From the NCBI GenBank assembly GCA_013002375.1, contig JABDJW010000199.1, positions 1-12,888 on the forward strand: a DNA stretch of 12,888 nucleotides. Reading direction: 5' to 3'. The notes beneath the pieces are model-generated. The model was not told the origin of the DNA. It did no database searches and saw only the letters and a list, made by a program, of their open reading frames with translations. Shown here piece by piece: positions 5,741 to 12,521 of the stretch. The position numbers and the translations under genes were made by a program. Numbering within the stretch: position 1 is the stretch's first letter; every line of letters starts with the position of its first letter. The DNA is from Acidimicrobiales bacterium (GTDB taxonomy: Bacteria; Actinomycetota; Acidimicrobiia; Acidimicrobiales; SHLQ01).

Positions 5741-6184
5741 ATGCCCGAAACCACGCCCGATGACGCGGCGCTGCGCGCGGCCCGAGAGCGTCGGGTCGAG
5801 CTCAAAGGTGCGGTGTCCGCAGTCGAGATTGCCGCCGCCTCACCAATCGGGGATCCGAGCTGGCGCGACAACATGGCCCGCGCCCTCGACGAGCTCCGCA
5901 TCGCCCTCGACCAACACATCGACGAAGTCGAGGGCCCCGATGGCCTCCTGGCTGAACTCCGCGACGCGGCGCCTCGGCTCAGCAACAAGATCGCCGTCGT
6001 GTCCGATGAGCACCCGGCCCTGTGTCGGCAGGTCGATGACGTCATCGCCAATCTGAAGGAATCGGCTGCGCTGGAACAGATCCGCAGCGATGCCATCGAT
6101 GCCCTGGTTGCGATGGCCCGGCATCGCCAGAAGGGCGCCGATCTCGTCTACGAGGCGTATCACGTCGACATCGGCGGCGGCTGA
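5741..6184 (+). CDS. Small helical protein, possibly hemerythrin-like
   Basis: A 147-aa soluble protein with no signal peptide or membrane helix. The chain is almost wholly helical in character, consistent with a four-helix bundle: about 8-33, 40-64, 68-108 and 112-140. Histidines and acids sit where a hemerythrin-type metal site might be: H59 with E62/E64, E90-H91, H128 with D134, and H141. The full set of hemerythrin ligands is not evident (HxxxH is absent), so iron or O2 binding is only a guess. The ATG follows GAGGGAGG (5726-5733) by seven bases, a strong ribosome binding site that settles the start over an upstream in-frame ATG at 5720. The gene is monocistronic and converges on the next gene across 15 bp. 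Confidence 0.7.
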   Translation: MPETTPDDAALRAARERRVELKGAVSAVEIAAASPIGDPSWRDNMARALDELRIALDQHIDEVEGPDGLLAELRDAAPRLSNKIAVVSDEHPALCRQVDDVIANLKESAALEQIRSDAIDALVAMARHRQKGADLVYEAYHVDIGGG

Positions 6185-6199
6185 AGCGCCGATCGATCG

Positions 6200-6529
6200 C
6201 TAGCTCCAGGCGCAGGCCAACAACGTTGCGATGGTGTCGTCGGCGATCTCTTCGCGGAAGGGTTCGACGATCCACAGCTCGTCCTCGTCGCTGAACACGC
6301 TGATCATGATGGCGACGGGCCCGCATTCGGTCTGCACCACGCCGTTGCCGCCCCGGCCGCCAGTGTTGGACCACTCGACCAACAGTCCGGTGTCGGCGAC
6401 CCGCTCCCGGAATTCGGCCGGGGACCCGGGCCGACCCTCGGCCACCCAGTAGGCGAACGAGCCGGCCAACCAGAGCACGGCCAACACTGCGGCGGCGATG
6501 AAGACCTTGGTGCGTCCGCTCACGGCCAC
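6200..6529 (-). CDS. Small single-span membrane or exported protein of unknown function
   Basis: A 109-aa protein I do not recognise. After a short basic N-terminus (SGRTKVF), residues about 9-28 form one hydrophobic helix that may be an uncleaved anchor or signal. The rest, about 80 residues, should lie outside the membrane. It contains a Gly-rich turn (NTGGRGGNG near 55-63) and two Cys, C69 and C106, that could form a disulfide. The start is a GTG; a second in-frame GTG two codons on (6523) is equally possible. No Shine-Dalgarno is evident. It is divergent from the hydrolase gene across 37 bp. Both membrane topology and lack of homology are judged by eye. Confidence 0.65.
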   Translation of the reverse strand: MAVSGRTKVFIAAAVLAVLWLAGSFAYWVAEGRPGSPAEFRERVADTGLLVEWSNTGGRGGNGVVQTECGPVAIMISVFSDEDELWIVEPFREEIADDTIATLLACAWS

Positions 6530-6541
6530 AATGGTGCCACA

Positions 6542-6554
6542 GGGGGCTTCCCCC
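6542..6554. repeat. Perfect GGGGG-CTT-CCCCC inverted repeat in a divergent promoter gap
   Basis: A 5-bp all-GC stem with a 3-base loop lies in the 37-bp gap between divergent genes, directly before the TAGTCT -10 box of the hydrolase. It occupies the spacer region of that promoter and the 5' leader of the opposite gene. It may be an operator or a leader hairpin. Confidence 0.45.
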
Positions 6555-6560
6555 TAGTCT
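6555..6560 (+). promoter_or_regulatory. Candidate -10 box giving a leaderless hydrolase mRNA
   Basis: TAGTCT ends six bases before the ATG at 6567. There is no Shine-Dalgarno between them, and the preceding hairpin leaves little room for one. This matches the arrangement at 3033-3044 and 3645-3657. No consensus -35 was found. Confidence 0.45.
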
Positions 6561-6566
6561 CCAGCG

Positions 6567-7526
6567 ATGGCTGATCGCGCGTACGACCCCGAGCTCGTCG
6601 ACATCTTGCCCCTGCTCCCGACGGTGTCGGACTTCGGACCACCGGAGGCTTTCCCGGCCACCCGTGACCAGATGGCCGCCTTCTTCCCGCCCGCGGAACC
6701 GCGCCCCGATGTCGCCCGGGAGGAACGGCTGGTGCCGGGCCGCGACGGCGATCCCGACGTGCGGGTTCGCATCTACCGCCCGGCCGAGACGCCCGAAGCG
6801 CCAATGCCGGGCGTGTACGAAATTCACGGCGGGGGGTTCATCACCGGCAACGTCGACATGATGGATGCCTGGGCCGACAACGTGGCGGCCGACTTCCCTG
6901 CGGTTGTCGTCTCGGTCGACTACCGGTTGGCCCCCGAGAACCCATACCCGGCCGGCGTCGAGGACTGCTACGCCGCGCTCGTGTGGTTCGCGGCCAACGC
7001 GGCCGAGCTGGGCGTCGACCCCGACCGCATCGCCATCGCCGGGCAATCGGCCGGTGGCGGTTTGGCGGCTGCCACCACGCTGCTGGCCCGGGATCGGCAG
7101 GGCCCGAGACTCTGCTTCCAGCTGCTGGAGATCCCCGAACTCGACGATCGCCTCGACACTCCATCGATGCTGCAGTTCGACGACACTCCGATGTGGAACC
7201 GGCCCAACGCTGAGGTCAGCTGGGACTGGTACCTCGGTGCCGGCAACCCGGCGCGGGGGAGTGCCGACGTGCCGGCCTACGCCGCCCCGGCCCGGGCCAC
7301 CGATTTCGGCGATCTGCCGCCGGCCTACGTATCGGTCATGGAGTTCGATCCCCTGCGCGACGAGGGCATCATCTACGCCATGCGCCTGTTGGAGGCCGGT
7401 GTCTCGACCGAGCTCCATGCCTACCCCGGCACGTTCCATGGCTCGGCCCTGGTCCAGACTGCGGCCGTCAGCAAGCGGTCGGGCGCCGACTCGATGGCGG
7501 CCCTTCGGCGCGGGGTCGGTGCCTGA
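6567..7526 (+). CDS. Alpha/beta hydrolase fold-3 (HSL/acetyl-hydrolase type) esterase
   Basis: A 319-aa cytosolic carboxylesterase-like enzyme of the hormone-sensitive-lipase family. The oxyanion-hole HGGGF motif is at 87-91, the nucleophile elbow G-Q-S161-A-G-G at 159-164, the acid D261 in FDPLRDEG, and the base H291 in TFHGS, so the catalytic triad is complete. The usual elbow is GDSAGG; here Gln replaces Asp, which should not abolish catalysis. Family members cleave short- to medium-chain esters. The N-terminal ~60 residues form the cap region. The gene is divergent from the small membrane-protein gene, and the next gene, also a hydrolase, starts about 66 bp downstream. Confidence 0.93.
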   Translation: MADRAYDPELVDILPLLPTVSDFGPPEAFPATRDQMAAFFPPAEPRPDVAREERLVPGRDGDPDVRVRIYRPAETPEAPMPGVYEIHGGGFITGNVDMMDAWADNVAADFPAVVVSVDYRLAPENPYPAGVEDCYAALVWFAANAAELGVDPDRIAIAGQSAGGGLAAATTLLARDRQGPRLCFQLLEIPELDDRLDTPSMLQFDDTPMWNRPNAEVSWDWYLGAGNPARGSADVPAYAAPARATDFGDLPPAYVSVMEFDPLRDEGIIYAMRLLEAGVSTELHAYPGTFHGSALVQTAAVSKRSGADSMAALRRGVGA

Positions 7527-7552
7527 CCAACCGGCGGGAACGGACTTTGGTC
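7525..7552 (+). terminator. Weak stem-loop after the first hydrolase gene
   Basis: GACCAA (7525-7530, overlapping the stop codon) pairs perfectly with TTGGTC (7547-7552), with an extra CCG/CGG pairing inside. There is no T-tract, so this is at best a weak or factor-dependent terminator or an RNA-processing hairpin between two co-directional genes. Confidence 0.25.
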
Positions 7553-7575
7553 TCTAGCCAAGGCGCCGGAATGGC

Positions 7576-7596
7576 GTACCGTGAAAGGTACCGTGA
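7576..7596 (+). repeat. Tandem GTACCGTGA repeat that duplicates a start codon
   Basis: GTACCGTGA occurs at 7576-7584 and 7588-7596, 12 bp apart, so the two GTG codons (7581 and 7593) are in the same frame. The first copy supplies a TACCGT -10-like box 10 bases before the second GTG, and GAAAGG lies between them. The evidence leans to 7593 as the true start. Confidence 0.5.
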
Positions 7597-8540
7597 CGAA
7601 CTCAGAGAATCTGACGGCACCAGCGATGTTGCCCGATACCCATATTCCGGCCGGCTCCGTTGTGCCCTTGGGCGAGCGGATCCCGCTGCCCGGGCGCGGC
7701 GTGACCTTTGTACGCCATGCGCCCGGCCCGCCCGGGGCACCCACCATTTTGTTGCTCCATGGTTGGCTCGCGACCGGCGCGCTCAACTGGTACCGGTGTT
7801 TTGAACCGCTGTCCGAGCACTTCAACGTGCTCGCCATCGACCATCGGGGCCACGGGCGTGGCATCCGCTCCAATCGGCGCTTCCGCCTGGCCGACTGCGC
7901 CGACGACGCCGCCGCCCTGATCGATCAGATGAGCGCCGGCCCGGTCGTCGCGGTCGGCTACTCGATGGGCGGCCCGATCGCCCAGCTGCTGTGGCGCGAA
8001 CACCCGGACCTGGTCAATGGCATGGTCCTCATCGCGACCGGCGCGGAGTTCGTCCCCGGCAACCGGCATCGTTATGCGGCCTCTGCGCTGTTGGTCGCCG
8101 CGGTCGGCACTCGGGTCGGGTCGGCCGCGACGATCGTGCCGCGCGGCATCGTCAAGGCGCTCCTCGGGACGCCCGACACCCGAGACCGGCCGAGCGATCT
8201 GACCGAGTGGGGCCGACAGGAGATGGCCAAGCACAGCGGGCGGGTCATGCTCGAAGCCGGCCATGCGGTCGCCAATTACAGCGCCAAGCGCTGGATCGGC
8301 AACATCGATGTTCCGACCTCGGTGATCGTGACCGAAGAGGATTCGGCCGTGTCACCCGAGGCGCAACTCCGGATGGCGATGGCCATCCCCGGCGCCCACA
8401 TCAACCGCATCCCGCTCGGCCACGTCAGCTGCATCGATCCCACGTTCGGGCGGAAAGTCACCGACGCCTGCCTCGACGTCCAGAACCGGATCGATCTCGG
8501 GTACGACCCCCATCCACCGGATTACCACGACGAGCCATGA
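7593..8540 (+). CDS. Alpha/beta hydrolase fold-1 (esterase/lipase-like)
   Basis: A 315-aa hydrolase distinct in subtype from its upstream neighbour. The oxyanion HGW motif is at 56-58, the strand/loop AIDHRGHGRG at 81-90, and the nucleophile elbow G-Y-S124-M-G-G at 122-127. The likely acid is D250 (TEEDSAVSP) and the base is H277 (LGHVSC). The first ~35 residues precede the fold and show no signal peptide. The GTG at 7593 is preferred (GAAAGG four bases upstream, TACCGT further up); a GTG at 7581 would add four residues. Its TGA overlaps the ATG of the acyltransferase gene, so the two are translationally coupled. The context suggests acylglycerol or wax-ester cleavage or acyl-intermediate handling; that substrate is inferred. 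Confidence 0.92.
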   Translation: MTNSENLTAPAMLPDTHIPAGSVVPLGERIPLPGRGVTFVRHAPGPPGAPTILLLHGWLATGALNWYRCFEPLSEHFNVLAIDHRGHGRGIRSNRRFRLADCADDAAALIDQMSAGPVVAVGYSMGGPIAQLLWREHPDLVNGMVLIATGAEFVPGNRHRYAASALLVAAVGTRVGSAATIVPRGIVKALLGTPDTRDRPSDLTEWGRQEMAKHSGRVMLEAGHAVANYSAKRWIGNIDVPTSVIVTEEDSAVSPEAQLRMAMAIPGAHINRIPLGHVSCIDPTFGRKVTDACLDVQNRIDLGYDPHPPDYHDEP

Positions 8541-9952
8541 ACGTGCGGCAGATCGCGGGACCTGATGCCGCGTTCCTCTACGGGGAGCGGCCCGAGTGGC
8601 CGTTTCACGTCTCGGCGCTCATGCTCATCGACCCGACCGGAACCGATCGGTTCTCGTTTGACGCGGTGGTCGACCTGCTCGAGCGCCGGCTCCACAAGGT
8701 GCCGCAGTTCCGGTGGAAGCTGGTCGAGGGTCCGTTGCACATGCGGCTCGACCGGCCGATCTGGGTCGACGATCCGGAGTTCGACGTCCACCATCACATC
8801 ACCAAGATCGCCGTCCCCGGTCCCGGCGACGACCGAGCGTTGGGTGAACTGGTGGGCCGGTTGGTCAGTATCAAGCTCGATCGCACTCGCCCGCTCTGGG
8901 AGATGTGGTTCATCGAAGGCCTGGCCGACGGCCGGTGCGGGCTGTTGGCCAAGATCCACCACTCGATCATCGACGGCCAGTCCGGTATGGAGCTGGCCAC
9001 GCTGCTGTACGACTCCGAGGCCGACCCCGAACCCGATCCCGAGCCCCCACCGTACGAACCCGAACCCCAGCCGGCCATGGCGGAACGCCTGGTGGTCGGG
9101 GCAGCCAACGCCACGCTGTGGCCGCTGCGAGCATCGCGCCTGACCCGGCAGATCGTGCGGCAGGGCGCCACGATGGGCCGTCACCTCCTGGGGTCGAGTG
9201 TCGCGGCGCAACCATTCCAGGCGCCCCGCACCCCGCTGAACGGGCGGTTGACCTCCGAGCGCTCGTTCGCCGATGCCGAGGTGTCGCTGGCGGAGGTGAA
9301 GCGGGTCAAGGACGCCTTCGGGGTCAAGGTCAACGACGGCGTGCTGGCCTTGAGCGCCAGCGCGCTCCGCAGCTACCTCCTCGAGCACGACGCGTTGCCA
9401 TCCACCCCCTTGGTGGCGCAGGTGCCAGTGTCGCTGCGAAACAACGGCGGCGATGCCCGGGCCGTCGGCACGCAGGTCGCAGCGATGTTCTGCTCGTTGG
9501 CCACCAACGTCGGTCGGGCCGACAATCGTCTGAAGGTCATCCATCGCAGCACGGACAGCGGCAAGGAGATGCGCCGCCAGCTGACCGATGCCCACGAGGA
9601 GAGCCTGACCGATGCGCTTCCGCCCGCGCTCCTCGCGATCGCAGCGCGGGCCTGGAGCCTGGCCGGCCTCGACGATCGATCACCGCCGGTGTTCAACCTC
9701 ATCATCTCCAACGTCGCTGGTCCGCCGTTCGATCTGTACATGGCCGGCGCCCGTATCGACGCGATGTACCCGATGGGCCCGCTGCTGGCCGGCTCGGGCC
9801 TGAACATCACCGTGGTGTCCACCGCCGATTCCCTGGACTTCGGGCTACAGGCGTGCCCGGCCCTCGTGCCCGACGTGTGGGACATCGCCGATCGCATCGG
9901 CCCGGCCCTCGACGAGCTCAGCGAGGCGGCCGACGCCGTCGAATCGGCCTGA
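8537..9952 (+). CDS. Wax ester synthase / acyl-CoA:diacylglycerol acyltransferase (WS/DGAT)
   Basis: A 471-aa bifunctional acyltransferase-type enzyme that makes triacylglycerol or wax esters from acyl-CoA, usually at the inner membrane or lipid-body surface. The catalytic motif HHSIIDG is at 141-147 (HHxxxDG; H142 is the expected general base). Other family marks are PLWEMWFIEGL from 119, VNDGVLALSASALR from 265 (usual NDVVLA) and ISNVAGP from 390 (usual NVPGP). The length is normal. A Pro/Glu-rich acidic segment at about 159-179 links the two halves. The start overlaps the hydrolase stop (ATGA). The gene ends 7 bp from the convergent molybdenum-enzyme gene. Many actinobacteria carry several such paralogues, so whether this one mainly makes TAG or wax ester is unknown. 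Confidence 0.95.
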   Translation: MNVRQIAGPDAAFLYGERPEWPFHVSALMLIDPTGTDRFSFDAVVDLLERRLHKVPQFRWKLVEGPLHMRLDRPIWVDDPEFDVHHHITKIAVPGPGDDRALGELVGRLVSIKLDRTRPLWEMWFIEGLADGRCGLLAKIHHSIIDGQSGMELATLLYDSEADPEPDPEPPPYEPEPQPAMAERLVVGAANATLWPLRASRLTRQIVRQGATMGRHLLGSSVAAQPFQAPRTPLNGRLTSERSFADAEVSLAEVKRVKDAFGVKVNDGVLALSASALRSYLLEHDALPSTPLVAQVPVSLRNNGGDARAVGTQVAAMFCSLATNVGRADNRLKVIHRSTDSGKEMRRQLTDAHEESLTDALPPALLAIAARAWSLAGLDDRSPPVFNLIISNVAGPPFDLYMAGARIDAMYPMGPLLAGSGLNITVVSTADSLDFGLQACPALVPDVWDIADRIGPALDELSEAADAVESA

Positions 9953-9959
9953 GCTGGAG

Positions 9960-12521
9960 CTAATCGGGGGAGATCACACCGGCCAGTTCGAGGATGGTCG
10001 TCGGGGGAAGGTACTGGGTCGTGACCTTCCCGCCGAGCGGAGCCAACGCGTTGTCGATGGCGTTGGTGAGCGCGGCGGGGGCACCGATCATGCCGCCTTC
10101 GCCGACGCCCCGGAAGTCGTTCTCGCCCACGGCCGAGATCGTCTCGGTGTGGTGGACTTCGATGTCGGGAATCTCCATCGCGGTCGGGATGAGGTAATCC
10201 ATGTACGTCGTGGCCTGCAGGTTGGCGTTCTCGTCGTAGACGGCGTGCTCGTACAACACCGCGCCGATGCCCTGGGCCACGCCGCCTCGCACCTGACCGT
10301 CGACGATGGCGGGATTGATGATCGGCCCGCAATCCTCGACGACCACGTAGCGCGGAATGGCCACTTTGCCGGTGTCGAGATCGATCTCGACCTCGCAGAT
10401 GTGGGTGGCGCAGCTCCAGCCGCCGTCGGGGTTGCCGCCATAGGAGTGGGTGATGTCGAAGGCCACGCCGTTGGCGTCGGGCCCGGCCGCCGCGGCGACT
10501 TCGGCGAAGCTCAGTCCTCGCGCCGGCACGCCGGCCACATGGATGTTGCCGTCGGTGATCTCGATGTCGGTGGCCGAGGCTTCGAGCATGTCGGCCGCCT
10601 TGTCGATGAGCTGCTTGCGGACCTCGCGGGACGCGTACTTCACGGCGCCGCCGCCGATCGGGCCGCCCCGTGACCCCCCGGTGCCGGACAGCCCGAACGG
10701 GGTGCGTTCGGTGTTGCCCCACACGAGGGTGACGTCGTCGATGCCGACGCCGAGCTCGTCGGCGACCACCTGGGCATACGTCGTCTCGTGGCTCTGCCCG
10801 TGCGGCATCTGCTGGGTGTAGACCACGACCCTGCCGTCGGCCTCGATCGTGGTGCGGGCGTCCTCCGCGGCCAAGGCCCCGGCCCCCGGGTTGACGTAGT
10901 TGAAGAAGGCAGGTGGCCCCGGTGCGGCTTCGTGATAGCAGGCGATGCCGATACCCAGGTGCCGGCCCTGGGCTGCAGCCTCGGCCTGGCGGATCTCGAA
11001 GTCGGCCAAGTCGACGACCTCGAGCGCCTTTTCCAAGGTCTTCTTGGTCGACATGGTCTCGTCGAGTGGGGGACCGGTGAGCATCTCGGCTGGGAAGTCT
11101 TCAGCCCCGTACATGTTCTTCAACCGCACCTCGGCCGGCGACATCCGCAGCTCGCGGGCGACGATGTCGATGATCCGCTCGCGCGACCACGTCTCGTTGG
11201 CCCACGGCCCGCGGTACGCGACGTACTTGCCCTTGTTGGTGGCCACGACCCGGGCCCGCAAACCAAACGCCTCGAACCGGTAGGCGCCCGGCCACATCAC
11301 CCGCTTCATCTGCGTGGTCATGGCGGCGCCGACCGGGAAGCCGGGGTAGGCGCCCTGGTCGATGATGAGGTCGACCTTCAGACCGCGGAGCGTGCCATCC
11401 TCGTCGACCGCGACGGAGATCGCCATGTCCTCCTCGCGGGCATGACCGCCGTCGGTCAGATTCTCGACCCGGTCCTCGATCCACTTCACCGATCGGCCCA
11501 GTTCGAGCGCGGCGAAGGCCAGGGCAATGTCCTCGCGGTGTACCGATCCCTTGGCGCCGAACCCGCCACCGATGTCCTGGGCCTTGACCGTCGGGTAGTC
11601 GTCCTTGCCCAACAGGCCCAGGCCGATCCGTTGCAGGTGCAGCATGGTCGAGCGGTCGGCTTTCATCTGGCCGACCGTGCCGCTGTTGTCCTGTTCGCCG
11701 AGCGAATCCTTGTTCTCATCCATGAACTGTTTGGCGGCATCGATGAACGCAGCCCGACGTTCCTTGTTCTGCACGAAGCCCTTGATCGATGCCCTCACCG
11801 ACTCCTTGCGGGACAACGCGGCGGTGAGCCACCGCAACACATGGCTCGATTGGGTGGCGTTGTGGATGGTGAGATGCCCGGTGGTGGGATCGACCTCGAT
11901 GACCGAGCCCCGGGTTTCCATCGGTTGGTTCGACTGCCGCTGACACGACAAGCGCTCGGTGATGACCCGATCGGCCGAGGCGAACACCGCATCGACATCG
12001 CCGTAGCTGTCGGATTTGTCGAGCAGGACGTTGCCGTTGGCCTTCTCCCAGAGCTGCGGCGAATCCGAGCGCAGGGCCGCACCGATCGAGCCCACGCCGG
12101 GAAGATCCTCGTAGTCGACCTCGATCAGCTCCAACGCGTCCTCGGCCTGATAGCGCGACTCGGCCAGCACCAGGGCGACCGGATCGCCGACATGGCGGAC
12201 CTTGTCCGTACTGAGGGCGTAGTAGAGCGGCGTGTAGCTGCCCGGCAGCATCAAGAACGGCGGGAACGGGTTGGTGCCTTCGACGATGTCGGCCCCGGTG
12301 AAGACCGCGGCCACGCCCGGCGCCGACCGAGCGGCGCTGACGTCGATGCGGGTGATGCGGGCATGGGGGAACGAGCTCCGCAGGAAGGCGGCATGCAGCA
12401 CACCGGGCGGGCTGATGTCGGCCACGTAGCGGCCGTTGCCCCGAAGCAGCCGATCGTCCTCGACCCGCTTGACGCTCTGCCCGACGAAGCCCAGGCCCGA
12501 AGTCTGGGTATCGGTACTCAC
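9960..12521 (-). CDS. Molybdenum hydroxylase large subunit (xanthine/aldehyde dehydrogenase, CoxL-like)
   Basis: An 853-aa molybdopterin-binding subunit of the xanthine oxidase family. The a/b hammerhead domain spans roughly 25-150 and the Mo-cofactor domains follow. Visible marks are QPMETRG at 199-205, DIGGGFGAKG at 316-325, the HGQSHETTYAQ cofactor segment at 574-584, SGTGGSRGG at 612-620 and the catalytic Glu E808 in GVGEGG. Two features are odd. About 70 residues (roughly 238-311), basic and helical, stand between SSHVLRW and TVKAQDIGGGFG, where relatives have a short link. The active-site loop reads AYRGPWANE (435-443) instead of the AYRGAGR of form II or the Cys-containing loop of CO dehydrogenase, so CO oxidation is unlikely. 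The GTG start at 12521 has GGAGGT five bases upstream and overlaps the small-subunit stop (GTGA). The substrate is probably an aldehyde or N-heterocycle. Confidence 0.95.
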   Translation of the reverse strand: MSTDTQTSGLGFVGQSVKRVEDDRLLRGNGRYVADISPPGVLHAAFLRSSFPHARITRIDVSAARSAPGVAAVFTGADIVEGTNPFPPFLMLPGSYTPLYYALSTDKVRHVGDPVALVLAESRYQAEDALELIEVDYEDLPGVGSIGAALRSDSPQLWEKANGNVLLDKSDSYGDVDAVFASADRVITERLSCQRQSNQPMETRGSVIEVDPTTGHLTIHNATQSSHVLRWLTAALSRKESVRASIKGFVQNKERRAAFIDAAKQFMDENKDSLGEQDNSGTVGQMKADRSTMLHLQRIGLGLLGKDDYPTVKAQDIGGGFGAKGSVHREDIALAFAALELGRSVKWIEDRVENLTDGGHAREEDMAISVAVDEDGTLRGLKVDLIIDQGAYPGFPVGAAMTTQMKRVMWPGAYRFEAFGLRARVVATNKGKYVAYRGPWANETWSRERIIDIVARELRMSPAEVRLKNMYGAEDFPAEMLTGPPLDETMSTKKTLEKALEVVDLADFEIRQAEAAAQGRHLGIGIACYHEAAPGPPAFFNYVNPGAGALAAEDARTTIEADGRVVVYTQQMPHGQSHETTYAQVVADELGVGIDDVTLVWGNTERTPFGLSGTGGSRGGPIGGGAVKYASREVRKQLIDKAADMLEASATDIEITDGNIHVAGVPARGLSFAEVAAAAGPDANGVAFDITHSYGGNPDGGWSCATHICEVEIDLDTGKVAIPRYVVVEDCGPIINPAIVDGQVRGGVAQGIGAVLYEHAVYDENANLQATTYMDYLIPTAMEIPDIEVHHTETISAVGENDFRGVGEGGMIGAPAALTNAIDNALAPLGGKVTTQYLPPTTILELAGVISPD

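Noticed and set aside
6190..6199. CGATCGATCG palindrome in a convergent gap
   Set aside because: It is a simple GATC tandem without a T-tract, too short and generic to call a terminator or site.
6042..7439. Minus-strand ORF of 465 codons
   Set aside because: It overlaps the helical-protein, small membrane-protein and esterase genes at once and shows only shadow composition.
8522..9595. Minus-strand ORF of 357 codons
   Set aside because: It lies opposite the WS/DGAT gene with its HHSIIDG motif; the antisense translation is His/Arg/Gln-rich and motif-free.
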